Shown here: positions 36,018 to 44,616 of the stretch, one piece after another
Layout of the letters: the number at the start of each line of letters is the position of its first letter
How positions within the stretch are numbered: the first letter of the stretch is position 1
Origin: Bacteroidales bacterium
GTDB taxonomy: Bacteria > Bacteroidota > Bacteroidia > Bacteroidales > VadinHA17
DNA length: 64,000 bases
Direction: 5' to 3'
NCBI GenBank assembly: GCA_003142255.1
Contig: PLLO01000016.1
Span: forward strand, 1-64,000
Translations under genes and position numbers: made by a program
Notes under the pieces: model-generated
What the model saw: only the letters and a program-made list of their open reading frames with translations
Databases searched by the model: none
Told to the model about the DNA's origin: nothing

Positions 36018-37118
36018 ATGAAATATATTGATGAGTTCAGAGATAAAGAGCTTGTATCAAAGCTTGCAGGTCACATTAAGAATATAGCCCGGGGCGATCT
36101 TACTTTCATGGAGGTGTGCGGTGGTCATACCAGCGCCATTCACAGGTTCGGTATCAAATCCTTTCTCCCGGGTAATATAAAATTGATTTCCGGTCCCGGA
36201 TGCCCTGTTTGCGTCACTGCAACGAGCTTTATTAACAAAGCTGTCGGCTGTTCCCGTTTAAAGGATGTGATTATTACAACTTTCGGTGACCTGATCAGGG
36301 TGCCGGGAACCACCTCCTCGCTCGATAATGAAAGATCGAACGGTGCTGACATCAGGATTGTTTTTTCAGGGTTGGAAGCTCTCGAAATAGCCATTGCAAA
36401 TCCGAATAAAAGAGTCGTCTTCCTTGGGATCGGATTTGAGACAACTGCACCGGGTACAGCCGTGACAATAAAGGAGGCAGCAACAAAGAGGGTAGAGAAT
36501 TTCTTCTTGTTGAGCGCTCATAAAATCATGCCTCCTGCAATGGAAGCGATTATAAAAGATGGCGTAAATATTGACGGATTTATCTGTCCCGGTCATGTAG
36601 CAGCAATTACAGGATCAGGAATCTTCGATTTCATTCCTGTAAAGTATAAATTAGGCTGTGTTATAACAGGTTTTGAACCTGTCGATATTACCCAGGCAAT
36701 CCTGATGCTTATCAGCCAGGTAAACAGCCACGACCCGAAAAATGAGATTCAATACCGAAGGGCTGTGACAAAAGATGGTAATTTGATGGCAAAAAAGCAG
36801 ATGGAAGAAGTTTTTGAGACATGTGATGCGTTCTGGCGGGGCTTTGGAATTATCCCTGGCAGTGGATTGGCGTTAAAAAATGAATTTGCAGAATTTGATG
36901 CAGAGAAATCCTTCACATTTGATGTCGAATCGAAAGAAGATGACGGACCCTGTATTTGCGGAGAGATACTGAGAGGTAAAAAGTCACCTCCGGATTGTCC
37001 GCTTTTTGGGAAGGGATGTATACCAGATAATCCGATTGGAGCCTGCATGGTATCAAATGAAGGAGCATGCAACACGTGGTTTAAATACAGTAATAATGAG
37101 TGTAACAATTACACTTAA
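36018..37118 (+). CDS. hypD: Hydrogenase formation protein HypD
   Basis: A 366-residue HypD, the [4Fe-4S] scaffold on which the Fe(CN)2CO group is assembled. Conserved segments are FMEVCGGHTSAIHRFG near 31, SGPGCPVCVT near 58, FLGIGFETTAPGTA near 136 and GFICPGHVAAITG near 182. The cluster cysteines in GPCICGEILRGKKSPPDCPLFGKGC (first at about residue 314) are complete. Its last 23 nt overlap hypE. Confidence 0.97.
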   Translation: MKYIDEFRDKELVSKLAGHIKNIARGDLTFMEVCGGHTSAIHRFGIKSFLPGNIKLISGPGCPVCVTATSFINKAVGCSRLKDVIITTFGDLIRVPGTTSSLDNERSNGADIRIVFSGLEALEIAIANPNKRVVFLGIGFETTAPGTAVTIKEAATKRVENFFLLSAHKIMPPAMEAIIKDGVNIDGFICPGHVAAITGSGIFDFIPVKYKLGCVITGFEPVDITQAILMLISQVNSHDPKNEIQYRRAVTKDGNLMAKKQMEEVFETCDAFWRGFGIIPGSGLALKNEFAEFDAEKSFTFDVESKEDDGPCICGEILRGKKSPPDCPLFGKGCIPDNPIGACMVSNEGACNTWFKYSNNECNNYT

Positions 37119-38103
37119 TCAGGGAAGCGGAGGTAAGCAGACTCACAGGCTTATCGAAAATGTTTTCGTAAAAAGATTCGGCATTGCAGAACCTTTGACG
37201 GATTCGGCACTGGTCAGGAACAGAGGGATGGATATTGTATTTACGACAGATTCTTTTGTTGTGGACCCTCTCTTTTTTCCAGGTGGAAATATTGGAAAGC
37301 TTGCAGTTTGCGGTACTGTCAACGACCTGGCTGTTTCAGGAGCAGTCCCGGTATGCCTGTCTGCTGCATTCATAATTGAGGAGGGGCTTCCTGAAGGCGA
37401 CCTGGTTGAGATCGTTCAATCAATGGCTGACGAGGCTGAAAAAGCCGACGTAAAGATTGTAACAGGTGATACAAAAGTTGTTGAGAAAGGTAAATGCGAC
37501 AAGCTCTTTATCACGACCTCCGGAACAGGCACTATAAATCCTGATCAGTGGCATATCTCAATAGGAGAACGAATTAAACCTGGCGATAAACTTATAGTCA
37601 ACGGTTCGCTCGGAAATCATGCGCTTGCAGTGCTTGGAGCCCGTAATCAACTGAGTTTCAGGACTCCCGTTATTTCGGATTGTGCTTCGCTGAACCATCT
37701 TATTGGAAAAGTCCTGAAAATCAGCGGGAATATACATTTTATGCGCGACCTTACCAGGGGTGGACTGGCAACAGTTCTGAATGAACTTGCAGCTATGATC
37801 GGGACAGGTATCTCAATAAATGAGGGAAGCGTTCCTATTGATGATCCTGTAAAAGGATTATGCGAGATGCTTGGATTTGATCCGCTTTATCTTGCCAATG
37901 AAGGTAAGATACTGATAGTTGCCCGCGCTGGTGATGAATCAAAAGTCCTTGATATACTAAAGTCTGATCCTTTGGGAAAAGATTCACACATCATCGGCGA
38001 GATTATGGATGACAGAAGGAGCCGGGTAATATTGAACACCGTGTCGGGAGGAAAGCGGATTCTTGAAATGCCTTCAGGAATCCAGCTCCCGAGGATCTGT
38101 TAA
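37096..38103 (+). CDS. hypE: Hydrogenase expression/formation protein HypE
   Basis: A 335-residue HypE of the PurM-like ATP-binding fold, which dehydrates the carbamoyl group to cyanide on its C-terminal cysteine. It begins ITLNQGSGGKQTHRLI, has FTTDSFVVDPLFFPGG near 55 and MRDLTRGGLATVLNELA near 216, and ends exactly in PRIC, the essential C-terminal Cys motif. The ATG at 37096 is chosen because it gives the conserved GSGG start; a start at 37006 would lie in hypD. Confidence 0.97.
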   Translation: MSVTITLNQGSGGKQTHRLIENVFVKRFGIAEPLTDSALVRNRGMDIVFTTDSFVVDPLFFPGGNIGKLAVCGTVNDLAVSGAVPVCLSAAFIIEEGLPEGDLVEIVQSMADEAEKADVKIVTGDTKVVEKGKCDKLFITTSGTGTINPDQWHISIGERIKPGDKLIVNGSLGNHALAVLGARNQLSFRTPVISDCASLNHLIGKVLKISGNIHFMRDLTRGGLATVLNELAAMIGTGISINEGSVPIDDPVKGLCEMLGFDPLYLANEGKILIVARAGDESKVLDILKSDPLGKDSHIIGEIMDDRRSRVILNTVSGGKRILEMPSGIQLPRIC

Positions 38104-38113
38104 GAGGATTATT

Positions 38114-38455
38114 ATGCATGAAATAAGAATAGCGGAAGATCTGTCAGCCATTGTGCTTGAGGCTGCAAAACAGGAAAACCTTTCAAAGGTTACCATGGTA
38201 AATATCAGTTTCGGGCAGCTGGTCCAGATAGTACCGGCCATTTTTGAATTTGCATTCAGGGAAAGCGTCAGGGATAGTATTGCACAGGATGCAGAATTGT
38301 CACTGGAGATAGTACCCGTTAAGATGAAATGCGCTGTTTGCGGAACAGACTTTCAGGTAAAGGAAAACCATTTTGCCTGTACTGATTGCGGATCGACAGA
38401 TCTCAAGATCATTCACGGTAAAGAATTATTTATTAAAAGCATAGAAGGAGAATAG
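38114..38455 (+). CDS. hypA: Hydrogenase nickel-insertion protein HypA
   Basis: A 113-residue HypA. The nickel-binding MHE start is kept (MHEIRIAEDL), and the zinc site is formed by CAVCGTDF and CTDCGS near residues 75-95. It delivers nickel to the large subunit together with HypB. The ATG at 38114 is fixed by the MHE motif, 10 nt after hypE; hypB follows after 2 nt. Confidence 0.96.
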   Translation: MHEIRIAEDLSAIVLEAAKQENLSKVTMVNISFGQLVQIVPAIFEFAFRESVRDSIAQDAELSLEIVPVKMKCAVCGTDFQVKENHFACTDCGSTDLKIIHGKELFIKSIEGE

Positions 38456-38457
38456 CT

Positions 38458-39141
38458 ATGGAAATCAAGATCATGAAAAACATCCTTGACAGGAACCAGA
38501 ATAAGGCTGATGAAGTAAGAAAAATCCTTTCATCCCAAAAAGTAATCATGGTGAATATAATAAGTTCACCCGGCGCGGGTAAAACAACTCTCCTTGAGCG
38601 AACCTGCGAAAAGCTGGCATCCCGGTTCAGGATTGGAGTTATTGAAGGTGATATAACGACTGATCGTGATGCTCAGCGGCTTAAGAAATACAACATACCC
38701 ATTGTTGTCATCAATACTGAAGGTGGCTGTCATCTTGATTCTCACAGCATCTCAAAAGTCCTTGACTCGTTCGACCTTGCAAGCCTGGATGTATTATTTG
38801 TCGAGAATGTCGGAAACCTGATCTGTCCGTCACAATTTGATCTTGGCGAAACATTCAAGCTGGCTGTTGTAAGCACGACAGAGGGAGATGATAAGCCTGC
38901 AAAGTATCCGATGCTTTTCAGGGAAGCAAGGGCAATTATTCTGAATAAAACAGATCTTATTCCTTATACAAATTTCAGCAGGCAGAATTTTATTACGGAT
39001 CTTAGGAATATAAATGGCAGCGTACCGCTATTGGAAGTATCCTGCACTAAAGGAGATGGCTTGAATGAGTGGTTTAACTGGATTAGCGGTCAAATAGACC
39101 CCCCCGCCACTAGCGTGGCGTCCCCCCTGAAGGGGGGCTAA
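38458..39141 (+). CDS. hypB: Hydrogenase nickel-incorporation GTPase HypB, with repeat-derived C-terminus
   Basis: A 227-residue GTPase that powers nickel insertion with HypA. The P-loop is SSPGAGKTT near 36, followed by IEGDITTDRDAQRL, the nickel/zinc site GGCHLDSHSI near 89, VENVGNLICPSQFDLGE and the G4 motif LNKTDL. There is no poly-His nickel store. The normal domain ends at about ...NWISGQI. The last 14 residues (DPPATSVASPLKGG) and the stop codon are translated from a palindromic intergenic element (39097-39141), so the tail is probably not functional. Confidence 0.95.
   Translation: MEIKIMKNILDRNQNKADEVRKILSSQKVIMVNIISSPGAGKTTLLERTCEKLASRFRIGVIEGDITTDRDAQRLKKYNIPIVVINTEGGCHLDSHSISKVLDSFDLASLDVLFVENVGNLICPSQFDLGETFKLAVVSTTEGDDKPAKYPMLFREARAIILNKTDLIPYTNFSRQNFITDLRNINGSVPLLEVSCTKGDGLNEWFNWISGQIDPPATSVASPLKGG
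39097..39141. repeat. GACCCC...GGGGGCTAA palindromic element fused to hypB
   Basis: A 45-bp element with two hairpins: a GCCACTAGCGTGGC hairpin and a CCCCCCTGAAGGGGGG hairpin, ending in CTAA. The reverse complement of 63601-63647 follows the same plan (GACCCC, a GCC...GGC hairpin, then CCCCTGAAGGGG, then GCTAA). The hypB reading frame runs through the whole element and stops at its terminal TAA. Confidence 0.8.
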
Positions 39142-39182
39142 TTCTTTGCTTTAAAATAAATAATTAAATATCTGTGAATCAG

Positions 39183-39244
39183 GCCCCCGGCATGAAATCC
39201 CGATTTATCGGGAGGGGGCAGTCCCGCTTCAGCGGGACGGGGGT
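39183..39244. repeat. Composite palindromic element at the 3' end of the HAD gene
   Basis: Between outer GCCCCC and GGGGGT lie the hairpins TCCCGATTTATCGGGA and GTCCCGCTTCAGCGGGAC. The element ends exactly at the stop codon (39244-39246) of the minus-strand HAD gene. Together with the hypB element it fills the space between the convergent genes and may serve both as terminator. Confidence 0.7.
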
Positions 39245-40125
39245 TATTTCCATGGCGGTGTTTCAGGAAGCGATTTTCTGAATTCGCTGATGAGCATTTC
39301 TTCATGATGCCCTGCATAATTGCCATGGGTGAATTTTTCAAAACCCTCATTCAGAAATATTTCCCATGATATGTCCTCTTTCCCCGGATTGATGGGAAAG
39401 AAGAGAACTCCATTGCTTTTTGCTGCATTCAGGTCACCGTAAGCATCACCTATCAATATTATTTTATTATCAGGATATTTACCTTTTGCAGCAAGGGCGA
39501 TGTGTTCCGCTTTAGTTCCGTGTTCCTGGCCGGCGATCATAGATACAAATTTCTTAAGGTCATTTTCCAGCCATTCGCGTTCGAGAGCCTCAAGCGGAGT
39601 CTGTGAAACCACCATTATATCTGCTGCTGCCGATATCTTCTCCATCGACTTTATGGCGTGGCAAAATGGAGGAATGTCATGAAGCCATTCTCCTATCTCC
39701 CTGTTAACTTCTTCTGACCATTTTAAAACGATTTCAAGTGATTTATCAGGATTCTCATCATAGTGTTTTCTGAGTGTGGCATTCCCCAGTTTCGTCTCGC
39801 TTTTCACCCAGTCTTTTAAGGAGGTAAGATCAGGAAGCCTGACTCCTGACTCAATTACCTCTTTTCTTTCAGCAAGAAACTCAAATACCTTTATCATTGC
39901 GGGAAACCTGTTGCCACCGCGGTAAACCGAATACAGATTTACAAATTCCCAGGTTTCGCGCAGTGGCTTTGCAATCCTGAAAAGATTAAAATATTTGAGA
40001 GCATTGGGTATAAAAAATTCCTTCTGCTTAACCTCCATAGAGTCAAAAACGCAGCCGTCTGAGTCGATACCCACGAAGAAATCGTGATGGGGTTTGAAGT
40101 CTTGTAAAAGTTTCCGTAAATCCAT
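39244..40125 (-). CDS. HAD-superfamily hydrolase
   Basis: A 293-residue HAD hydrolase: motif I is VGIDSDGCVFDSM (nucleophile Asp near 21), motif II falls in MVVSQTP, and motif IV is ILIGDAYGDLNAAKSNG near 226. The long helical cap (residues 35-170) includes LRETWEFVNLYSVYRGGNRF. It probably dephosphorylates a small sugar-like or nucleotide metabolite; the substrate is not predictable. It is convergent with hypB and divergent from the large surface protein. Confidence 0.85.
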   Translation of the reverse strand: MDLRKLLQDFKPHHDFFVGIDSDGCVFDSMEVKQKEFFIPNALKYFNLFRIAKPLRETWEFVNLYSVYRGGNRFPAMIKVFEFLAERKEVIESGVRLPDLTSLKDWVKSETKLGNATLRKHYDENPDKSLEIVLKWSEEVNREIGEWLHDIPPFCHAIKSMEKISAAADIMVVSQTPLEALEREWLENDLKKFVSMIAGQEHGTKAEHIALAAKGKYPDNKIILIGDAYGDLNAAKSNGVLFFPINPGKEDISWEIFLNEGFEKFTHGNYAGHHEEMLISEFRKSLPETPPWK

Positions 40126-40325
40126 TAGTATGGTTTTATAAAAGTCAGTGAGTTTGGCATGATTTTTGAAAAATGCAAGGAAGTCCTGATTTGATACGTA
40201 TAATATAAAGCTAATTCTAATATTCAGTATTTTGACCCTGAATCTGTTCTTTTTTAATTCTGTTGGGATTTAAGATATATAGTAATAAGTCAATCCATAT
40301 TGTTTTTTATTTAAATCAGGATTTT

Positions 40326-43300
40326 ATGCGGCTAGCTTCTTTATTTACAGTATTTTTTCTGTTACTCTCTTCTTCTTTGAACGGACAAACGGAAATTTCA
40401 GGCATTGTTACTGATTCGTTGAATGCTCCAATACCATATGCTTCTGTATACCTCTCAGGAACAACTATCGGGACTCATTCAATTGATAATGGATCTTATA
40501 TACTGAAAATTCCTCAAAACGGAGCTTATGAATTGATTATATCGGCTGTCGGATATAAAACTTTTTCTCAGAAAATTTATATTGAGGGCAGGAGGATTAC
40601 TGTAAATGTAAGGCTCTCAATACAATCCGTGGTGTTAAATGGAGTAACGGTCAGTTCGAAAGAAAAAAACTGGTTGGAAAATTATACCCGTTTCAAGAAA
40701 ATGTTCCTCGGGGAAACCATTAACTCCCTAAGTTGCAGGATTGACAACCCGGAGGATCTCAAGCTATATCTGGATAAGGATAACGGGATATTGAAAGGCT
40801 ATTCCCTGAAACCGCTGAAAGTGATTAATAAAGCTTTAGGATATACCGTGTTTTATGATCTCAGGGATTTTAACTATAATTTGAATTCAGGTGTCTTAAG
40901 ATTCTCAGGCAACCATTATTTTCAACCTCTTGCAGGGACAAAAGCAAAAAACAAGATCTGGACGCGAAACAGACTAAGTTCTTATTATGGTTCAAGAATG
41001 CATTTTCTAAGGACGCTCTTTACTGATTCTCTGCTGAATCAGGGTTATAAAATCTTTGAAGGCATTGATATTGATACAATAAAGAATATGTCTACGCTAA
41101 TAAATCCGCTTACGGCAAGTGACCTGATTTTATCAGCCACAAGAGACAGCATAAAGTTTTATTATGATAAACCTTTAACGATTTATTACAGGGACGAACA
41201 TTCAGAACTCTCCGGGAGCCTTTCTGGTTTTCAGCCCCGAGAGTTTATCAGTAAAATATCGTTTTCAGATACAGTGACAGTTTTTCCCAATAGTTATTAT
41301 GGTAATATGTATTCAATTACATGGGAAGGTAAAATGGCTAATGAAAGAATTGCTGATATGCTTCCATTTGATTTTCAACCATATACAGCAATGACTCAAA
41401 AGACAGGTTATTATGCTGATTTATCTCCGATTGAAACATATCTTCTTTCTGTTCAGGATTCTATCGGCGATGACCATGTCTTTGTCCAACTTGACAGGAA
41501 CTTGTACAAGCCGGGTGATACAATTTTTTTCCAGGCTTTTATAAGAGACAGGACAACAGGTGAATTCAAAACAAACAGTGTCTCGTTATATGCTCTTCTT
41601 TTCAATGAAGAGCGTGGGATCGTGGATAGTGCAAGATATAAAATTAAAAACGCAATGGCGCCGGGGTGGATGATCATTCCGCATGATGCAAAGCCCGGCA
41701 AATATCATTTTACGGCTTTCACGGGTTTGATGCAGAATTTCAATCCCTCAGAATCATTCCAGCTCGATCTGAGGGTGAAACAGGTTAAAAAAGTGACTGA
41801 GAATACCGGCATAGAACCCGAAAAAGAAAATATCACAGTAGTGGATACACTTGCCAGAGATCAATTCGTTGATATTAAGTTTCTTCCCGAGGGTGGCCAT
41901 CTGGTTACGGGATTGGTGCAGCGTGTCGGCTTCAACGCTGTGAATATTTCCGGAGAACCCGTTTTTATTGAAGGGCTCCTGAAAGATTCTTCCGGAATAA
42001 CTCTCGATACAATAAGTTCAGGCGCGTATGGTCCGGGATCATTCATTTGCAGGTCAAAGCCCGGAATGTTTGTTGAGCTTATTGCAGGATCTGTAAAAGA
42101 AAAGATATGGAGTTTACCGATACCTGATTCCACCGGGGTCTCTTTAAACGTGAAGCGGGCAGGTGGCAGGATATATGCCGTCGAAGTTCAGTCTGCAGAT
42201 TATAATGGGGAACATGTCATTCTCTCAGGGGTAATGAATGGGATCCAGACTTTTTCTCAGGAACTTTCACTCGACAAAAAGCAGCGTATCCTGATAAATA
42301 CAGATCAACTCTCTTCAGGTGTCGTGCAACTGACACTTTTTACTAAAGATATGCGGCCGGTGGCTGAAAGATTATTTTATGTAAATCCGGATAGAAACCT
42401 TAAGTTTAAGGTATCTCCAGGTTCTTCTGTTTACAGACCAGGGGAAACGGCTGATCTTACTATATCCATTACTGATGGGCAAGGGAAACCACTGGAGGGA
42501 GTATTCTCCATATCAGTTTCTGATTCCTTGTCTGGGCATGATCCAAGGATATTTGTCCCCGGCATTGGATATACATTTAATTTTAACCCATACTTTCCGG
42601 CAAACCTGCCTTCAAAAGTCCTTATTCAGGGACTTGAAAACATTCCCGATGAGGATCGTGACCTTCTGCTGATGGTTTATGGCTGGAGCAGGTATAAATG
42701 GGATTTTGATCATGCAAAATCTATATCAGGTGATTTTACAGATTACGAATTGCTAAAGTTGAAGATTCTCTATTCCATGAAGAAGAACAGGACCGACAGG
42801 CAGTTGGTACTGGTTTCTCTTGAAGGGCCCTCGATAAAACATCTTCTGACAGGTACTAACGGGGAAATCCAGCTTCCGCTTGACTCACTTCCAGACATTA
42901 CAAGATCAATCACCCTGATGCCTGATCCAACGCATAAGAATAGAGTCCGGGGAGCAATGCTGAGCATTCCCTATAATCAAAAGTATTTTAAGAGCAGCGG
43001 GCTCTTAATTTCCCGGCCTGAAATTACTGACTATAATTATAGCCTTCCTGTTAATAATAAAAAATATACTCTGGGTGAAGATGTAATTGAACTTCCAGAA
43101 GTTGTAATAAAGGATCATCTGAGAAAGATTTATCACGATAAATATGAGGAGATGTACCAGTCTTCGGAAGTCAAAAGTCTTGATTATAAGCTGCTATGGT
43201 CATCTGCTTCGTTGGAGGATGCAGTTCGCAGATTGATCAATCCATATTTCATGGATGACAATTATATTGTACTCAAACTCCCGAGGTCATTTTTTGGTGG

Positions 43301-43808
43301 TCCGGTTCCGGCACTTATTGTCCTCGACGGAATGCCCTTATATGGGAACGGATGGTCTGACGTAAAGACGATCACTCCCGGTGAGGTTACATCTCTGACA
43401 GTTCTGATGGGGAATCAAGCATTTGTACAGTATGGCGGGGCTGCCGGCGGCGGAGTTATTTTCGTAAATACGAGGAGCAGTGATCCTTCATTCCAGAAGA
43501 TTCGAACCGATTGGAAACTGCAGAATTCTAAAGATAGAATGCTCCTGCCCTTGAGCATTTACCGCCCGGAGGTTGAATTTTATACCCCTTCCGGAAAGGA
43601 TATTGAATCCGATCCGATGCTCGGCAGCAGGTCAACAATATTCTGGAATTCCCAGGTCTATTTCAACGGGAAAGACCCGGTGCATATAAAATTTACCAAT
43701 TCGAAGCGTCAGGGACCGGTAATGATTACCGTCAATGGTGCGTCATTCAATAATTATTTCGGGACAGGCAAAGCCGGCTATCAGGTGTATCAAACCGGCG
43801 GACAATAG
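40326..43808 (+). CDS. CarboxypepD_reg / macroglobulin-like / TonB-plug surface protein
   Basis: A protein of 1160 residues with a signal peptide (MRLASLFTVFFLLLSSSLNG). A CarboxypepD_reg-like beta domain follows (ISGIVTDSLNAPIPYASVYL). The middle part has MG-type beta domains typical of alpha-2-macroglobulin-like proteins (HVFVQLDRNLYKPGDTIFFQ and VYRPGETADLTISITDGQGK). A TonB-plug-like segment lies near the end (PALIVLDGMPLYGNG; GGAAGGGVIFV). No C-terminal beta-barrel follows, so it is not an ordinary SusC transporter. The family occurs in Bacteroidota, with unknown function. The ATG at 40326 fits the signal peptide; the start at 40263 does not. Confidence 0.88.
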   Translation: MRLASLFTVFFLLLSSSLNGQTEISGIVTDSLNAPIPYASVYLSGTTIGTHSIDNGSYILKIPQNGAYELIISAVGYKTFSQKIYIEGRRITVNVRLSIQSVVLNGVTVSSKEKNWLENYTRFKKMFLGETINSLSCRIDNPEDLKLYLDKDNGILKGYSLKPLKVINKALGYTVFYDLRDFNYNLNSGVLRFSGNHYFQPLAGTKAKNKIWTRNRLSSYYGSRMHFLRTLFTDSLLNQGYKIFEGIDIDTIKNMSTLINPLTASDLILSATRDSIKFYYDKPLTIYYRDEHSELSGSLSGFQPREFISKISFSDTVTVFPNSYYGNMYSITWEGKMANERIADMLPFDFQPYTAMTQKTGYYADLSPIETYLLSVQDSIGDDHVFVQLDRNLYKPGDTIFFQAFIRDRTTGEFKTNSVSLYALLFNEERGIVDSARYKIKNAMAPGWMIIPHDAKPGKYHFTAFTGLMQNFNPSESFQLDLRVKQVKKVTENTGIEPEKENITVVDTLARDQFVDIKFLPEGGHLVTGLVQRVGFNAVNISGEPVFIEGLLKDSSGITLDTISSGAYGPGSFICRSKPGMFVELIAGSVKEKIWSLPIPDSTGVSLNVKRAGGRIYAVEVQSADYNGEHVILSGVMNGIQTFSQELSLDKKQRILINTDQLSSGVVQLTLFTKDMRPVAERLFYVNPDRNLKFKVSPGSSVYRPGETADLTISITDGQGKPLEGVFSISVSDSLSGHDPRIFVPGIGYTFNFNPYFPANLPSKVLIQGLENIPDEDRDLLLMVYGWSRYKWDFDHAKSISGDFTDYELLKLKILYSMKKNRTDRQLVLVSLEGPSIKHLLTGTNGEIQLPLDSLPDITRSITLMPDPTHKNRVRGAMLSIPYNQKYFKSSGLLISRPEITDYNYSLPVNNKKYTLGEDVIELPEVVIKDHLRKIYHDKYEEMYQSSEVKSLDYKLLWSSASLEDAVRRLINPYFMDDNYIVLKLPRSFFGGPVPALIVLDGMPLYGNGWSDVKTITPGEVTSLTVLMGNQAFVQYGGAAGGGVIFVNTRSSDPSFQKIRTDWKLQNSKDRMLLPLSIYRPEVEFYTPSGKDIESDPMLGSRSTIFWNSQVYFNGKDPVHIKFTNSKRQGPVMITVNGASFNNYFGTGKAGYQVYQTGGQ

Positions 43809-43935
43809 AACATCTTTTTCTGATCCACGGGATATTCTCATATTAGTAAATCGACTCTTCCCCTGTTGGGAAGGAGATAGATTACTCTGAATGCTGTCTT
43901 TCATTTGTGCATTTTAACTGCTATTAAGACTTTAT

Positions 43936-43975
43936 ACCGTTGTACCGTTGCACCTTTGCACCGTTTCACCCTTCT
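43936..43975. repeat. Octamer tandem repeat (ACCGTTGY)
   Basis: Five consecutive 8-bp units, ACCGTTGT, ACCGTTGC, ACCTTTGC, ACCGTTTC and ACCCTTCT, increasingly degenerate. They lie in the 304-bp gap (43809-44112) before the [FeFe] hydrogenase operon. The rest of that gap shows only a weak CTTCCC/GGGAAG hairpin near 43857 and a very AT-rich stretch before the hydC start; no promoter could be placed with confidence. Confidence 0.75.
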
Positions 43976-44112
43976 TTATTTTCATTCTAAATTAATAATG
44001 ATGATAATAGTATTTTTTTTTTAAAAAGTATTGTCATTAATTTAACAGCAGAATAAAATGGTTCTATTAAACCGAAATTAATAATAATTAGTTACCTAAA
44101 AATCAATTTAAA

Positions 44113-44616
44113 ATGTACCAAGTAGGAAATCTTGTAAAGGAATTATCCGACAAGCATGGTCGCGCACGGGAGAGTCTTATGCCTATACTCCAGGGTATAG
44201 TTGAAAAGCATAATTATCTCACCGATGAAGCTATGGTTGAAGTTGCCAGGGAGCTTGATATCTCTGCAGCAGAAGTTTATGGAACAGCTTCATTTTATAC
44301 TTTTCTCGATACGTCAGTGAGGGGAAAGTATGTTATCAGGGTTTGCAAAACAATAACATGCTCGATGAAAGGCAAGGCTGAGATTATTCAGACGCTTGAA
44401 GATATGCTAAAGATTAAAGTAGGGGAGACAACTTCTGACAAAATGTTCAGTATAGTCGAAACCAACTGTATTGGCTGGTGCCATAAAGCTCCGGCAATAC
44501 TTATTAATGAAATACCTTATACCGAACTTACACCGGAAAAGGTGGTTGAGGTTATAAAAGGTTATATGCAAAAAAAAATAATAACTGGGACTCATGGGGA
44601 AAAAAGGGCTAAGTAA
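44113..44616 (+). CDS. hydC: Bifurcating [FeFe] hydrogenase subunit, NuoE-like (HydC/HndA)
   Basis: A 167-residue thioredoxin-fold [2Fe-2S] protein. The four ligands are visible in VCKTITCSMKG (about 78-88, CxxxxC) and ETNCIGWCHKAP (about 116-127, CxxxC). The N-terminal helical part (LMPILQGIVEKHNYL) is typical of NuoE. It passes electrons from the flavin subunit. Its 3' end overlaps the NuoF-like gene by 23 nt. The start is an ATG after an AT-rich leader with no Shine-Dalgarno sequence. Confidence 0.93.
   Translation: MYQVGNLVKELSDKHGRARESLMPILQGIVEKHNYLTDEAMVEVARELDISAAEVYGTASFYTFLDTSVRGKYVIRVCKTITCSMKGKAEIIQTLEDMLKIKVGETTSDKMFSIVETNCIGWCHKAPAILINEIPYTELTPEKVVEVIKGYMQKKIITGTHGEKRAK

Noticed and set aside
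37006-37095. N-terminal extension of hypE
   Set aside because: It lies inside hypD; the conserved GSGG motif begins right after the ATG at 37096.
40146-40170. Sigma-54-like promoter (TGGCAT...TTTGA) before the large surface protein
   Set aside because: The -12 part lacks the required GC, no enhancer-binding protein gene is near, and the site is 160 nt from the start.
43855-43875. Terminator-like hairpin after the surface protein gene
   Set aside because: The stem is only 6 bp and is not followed by a T-run.
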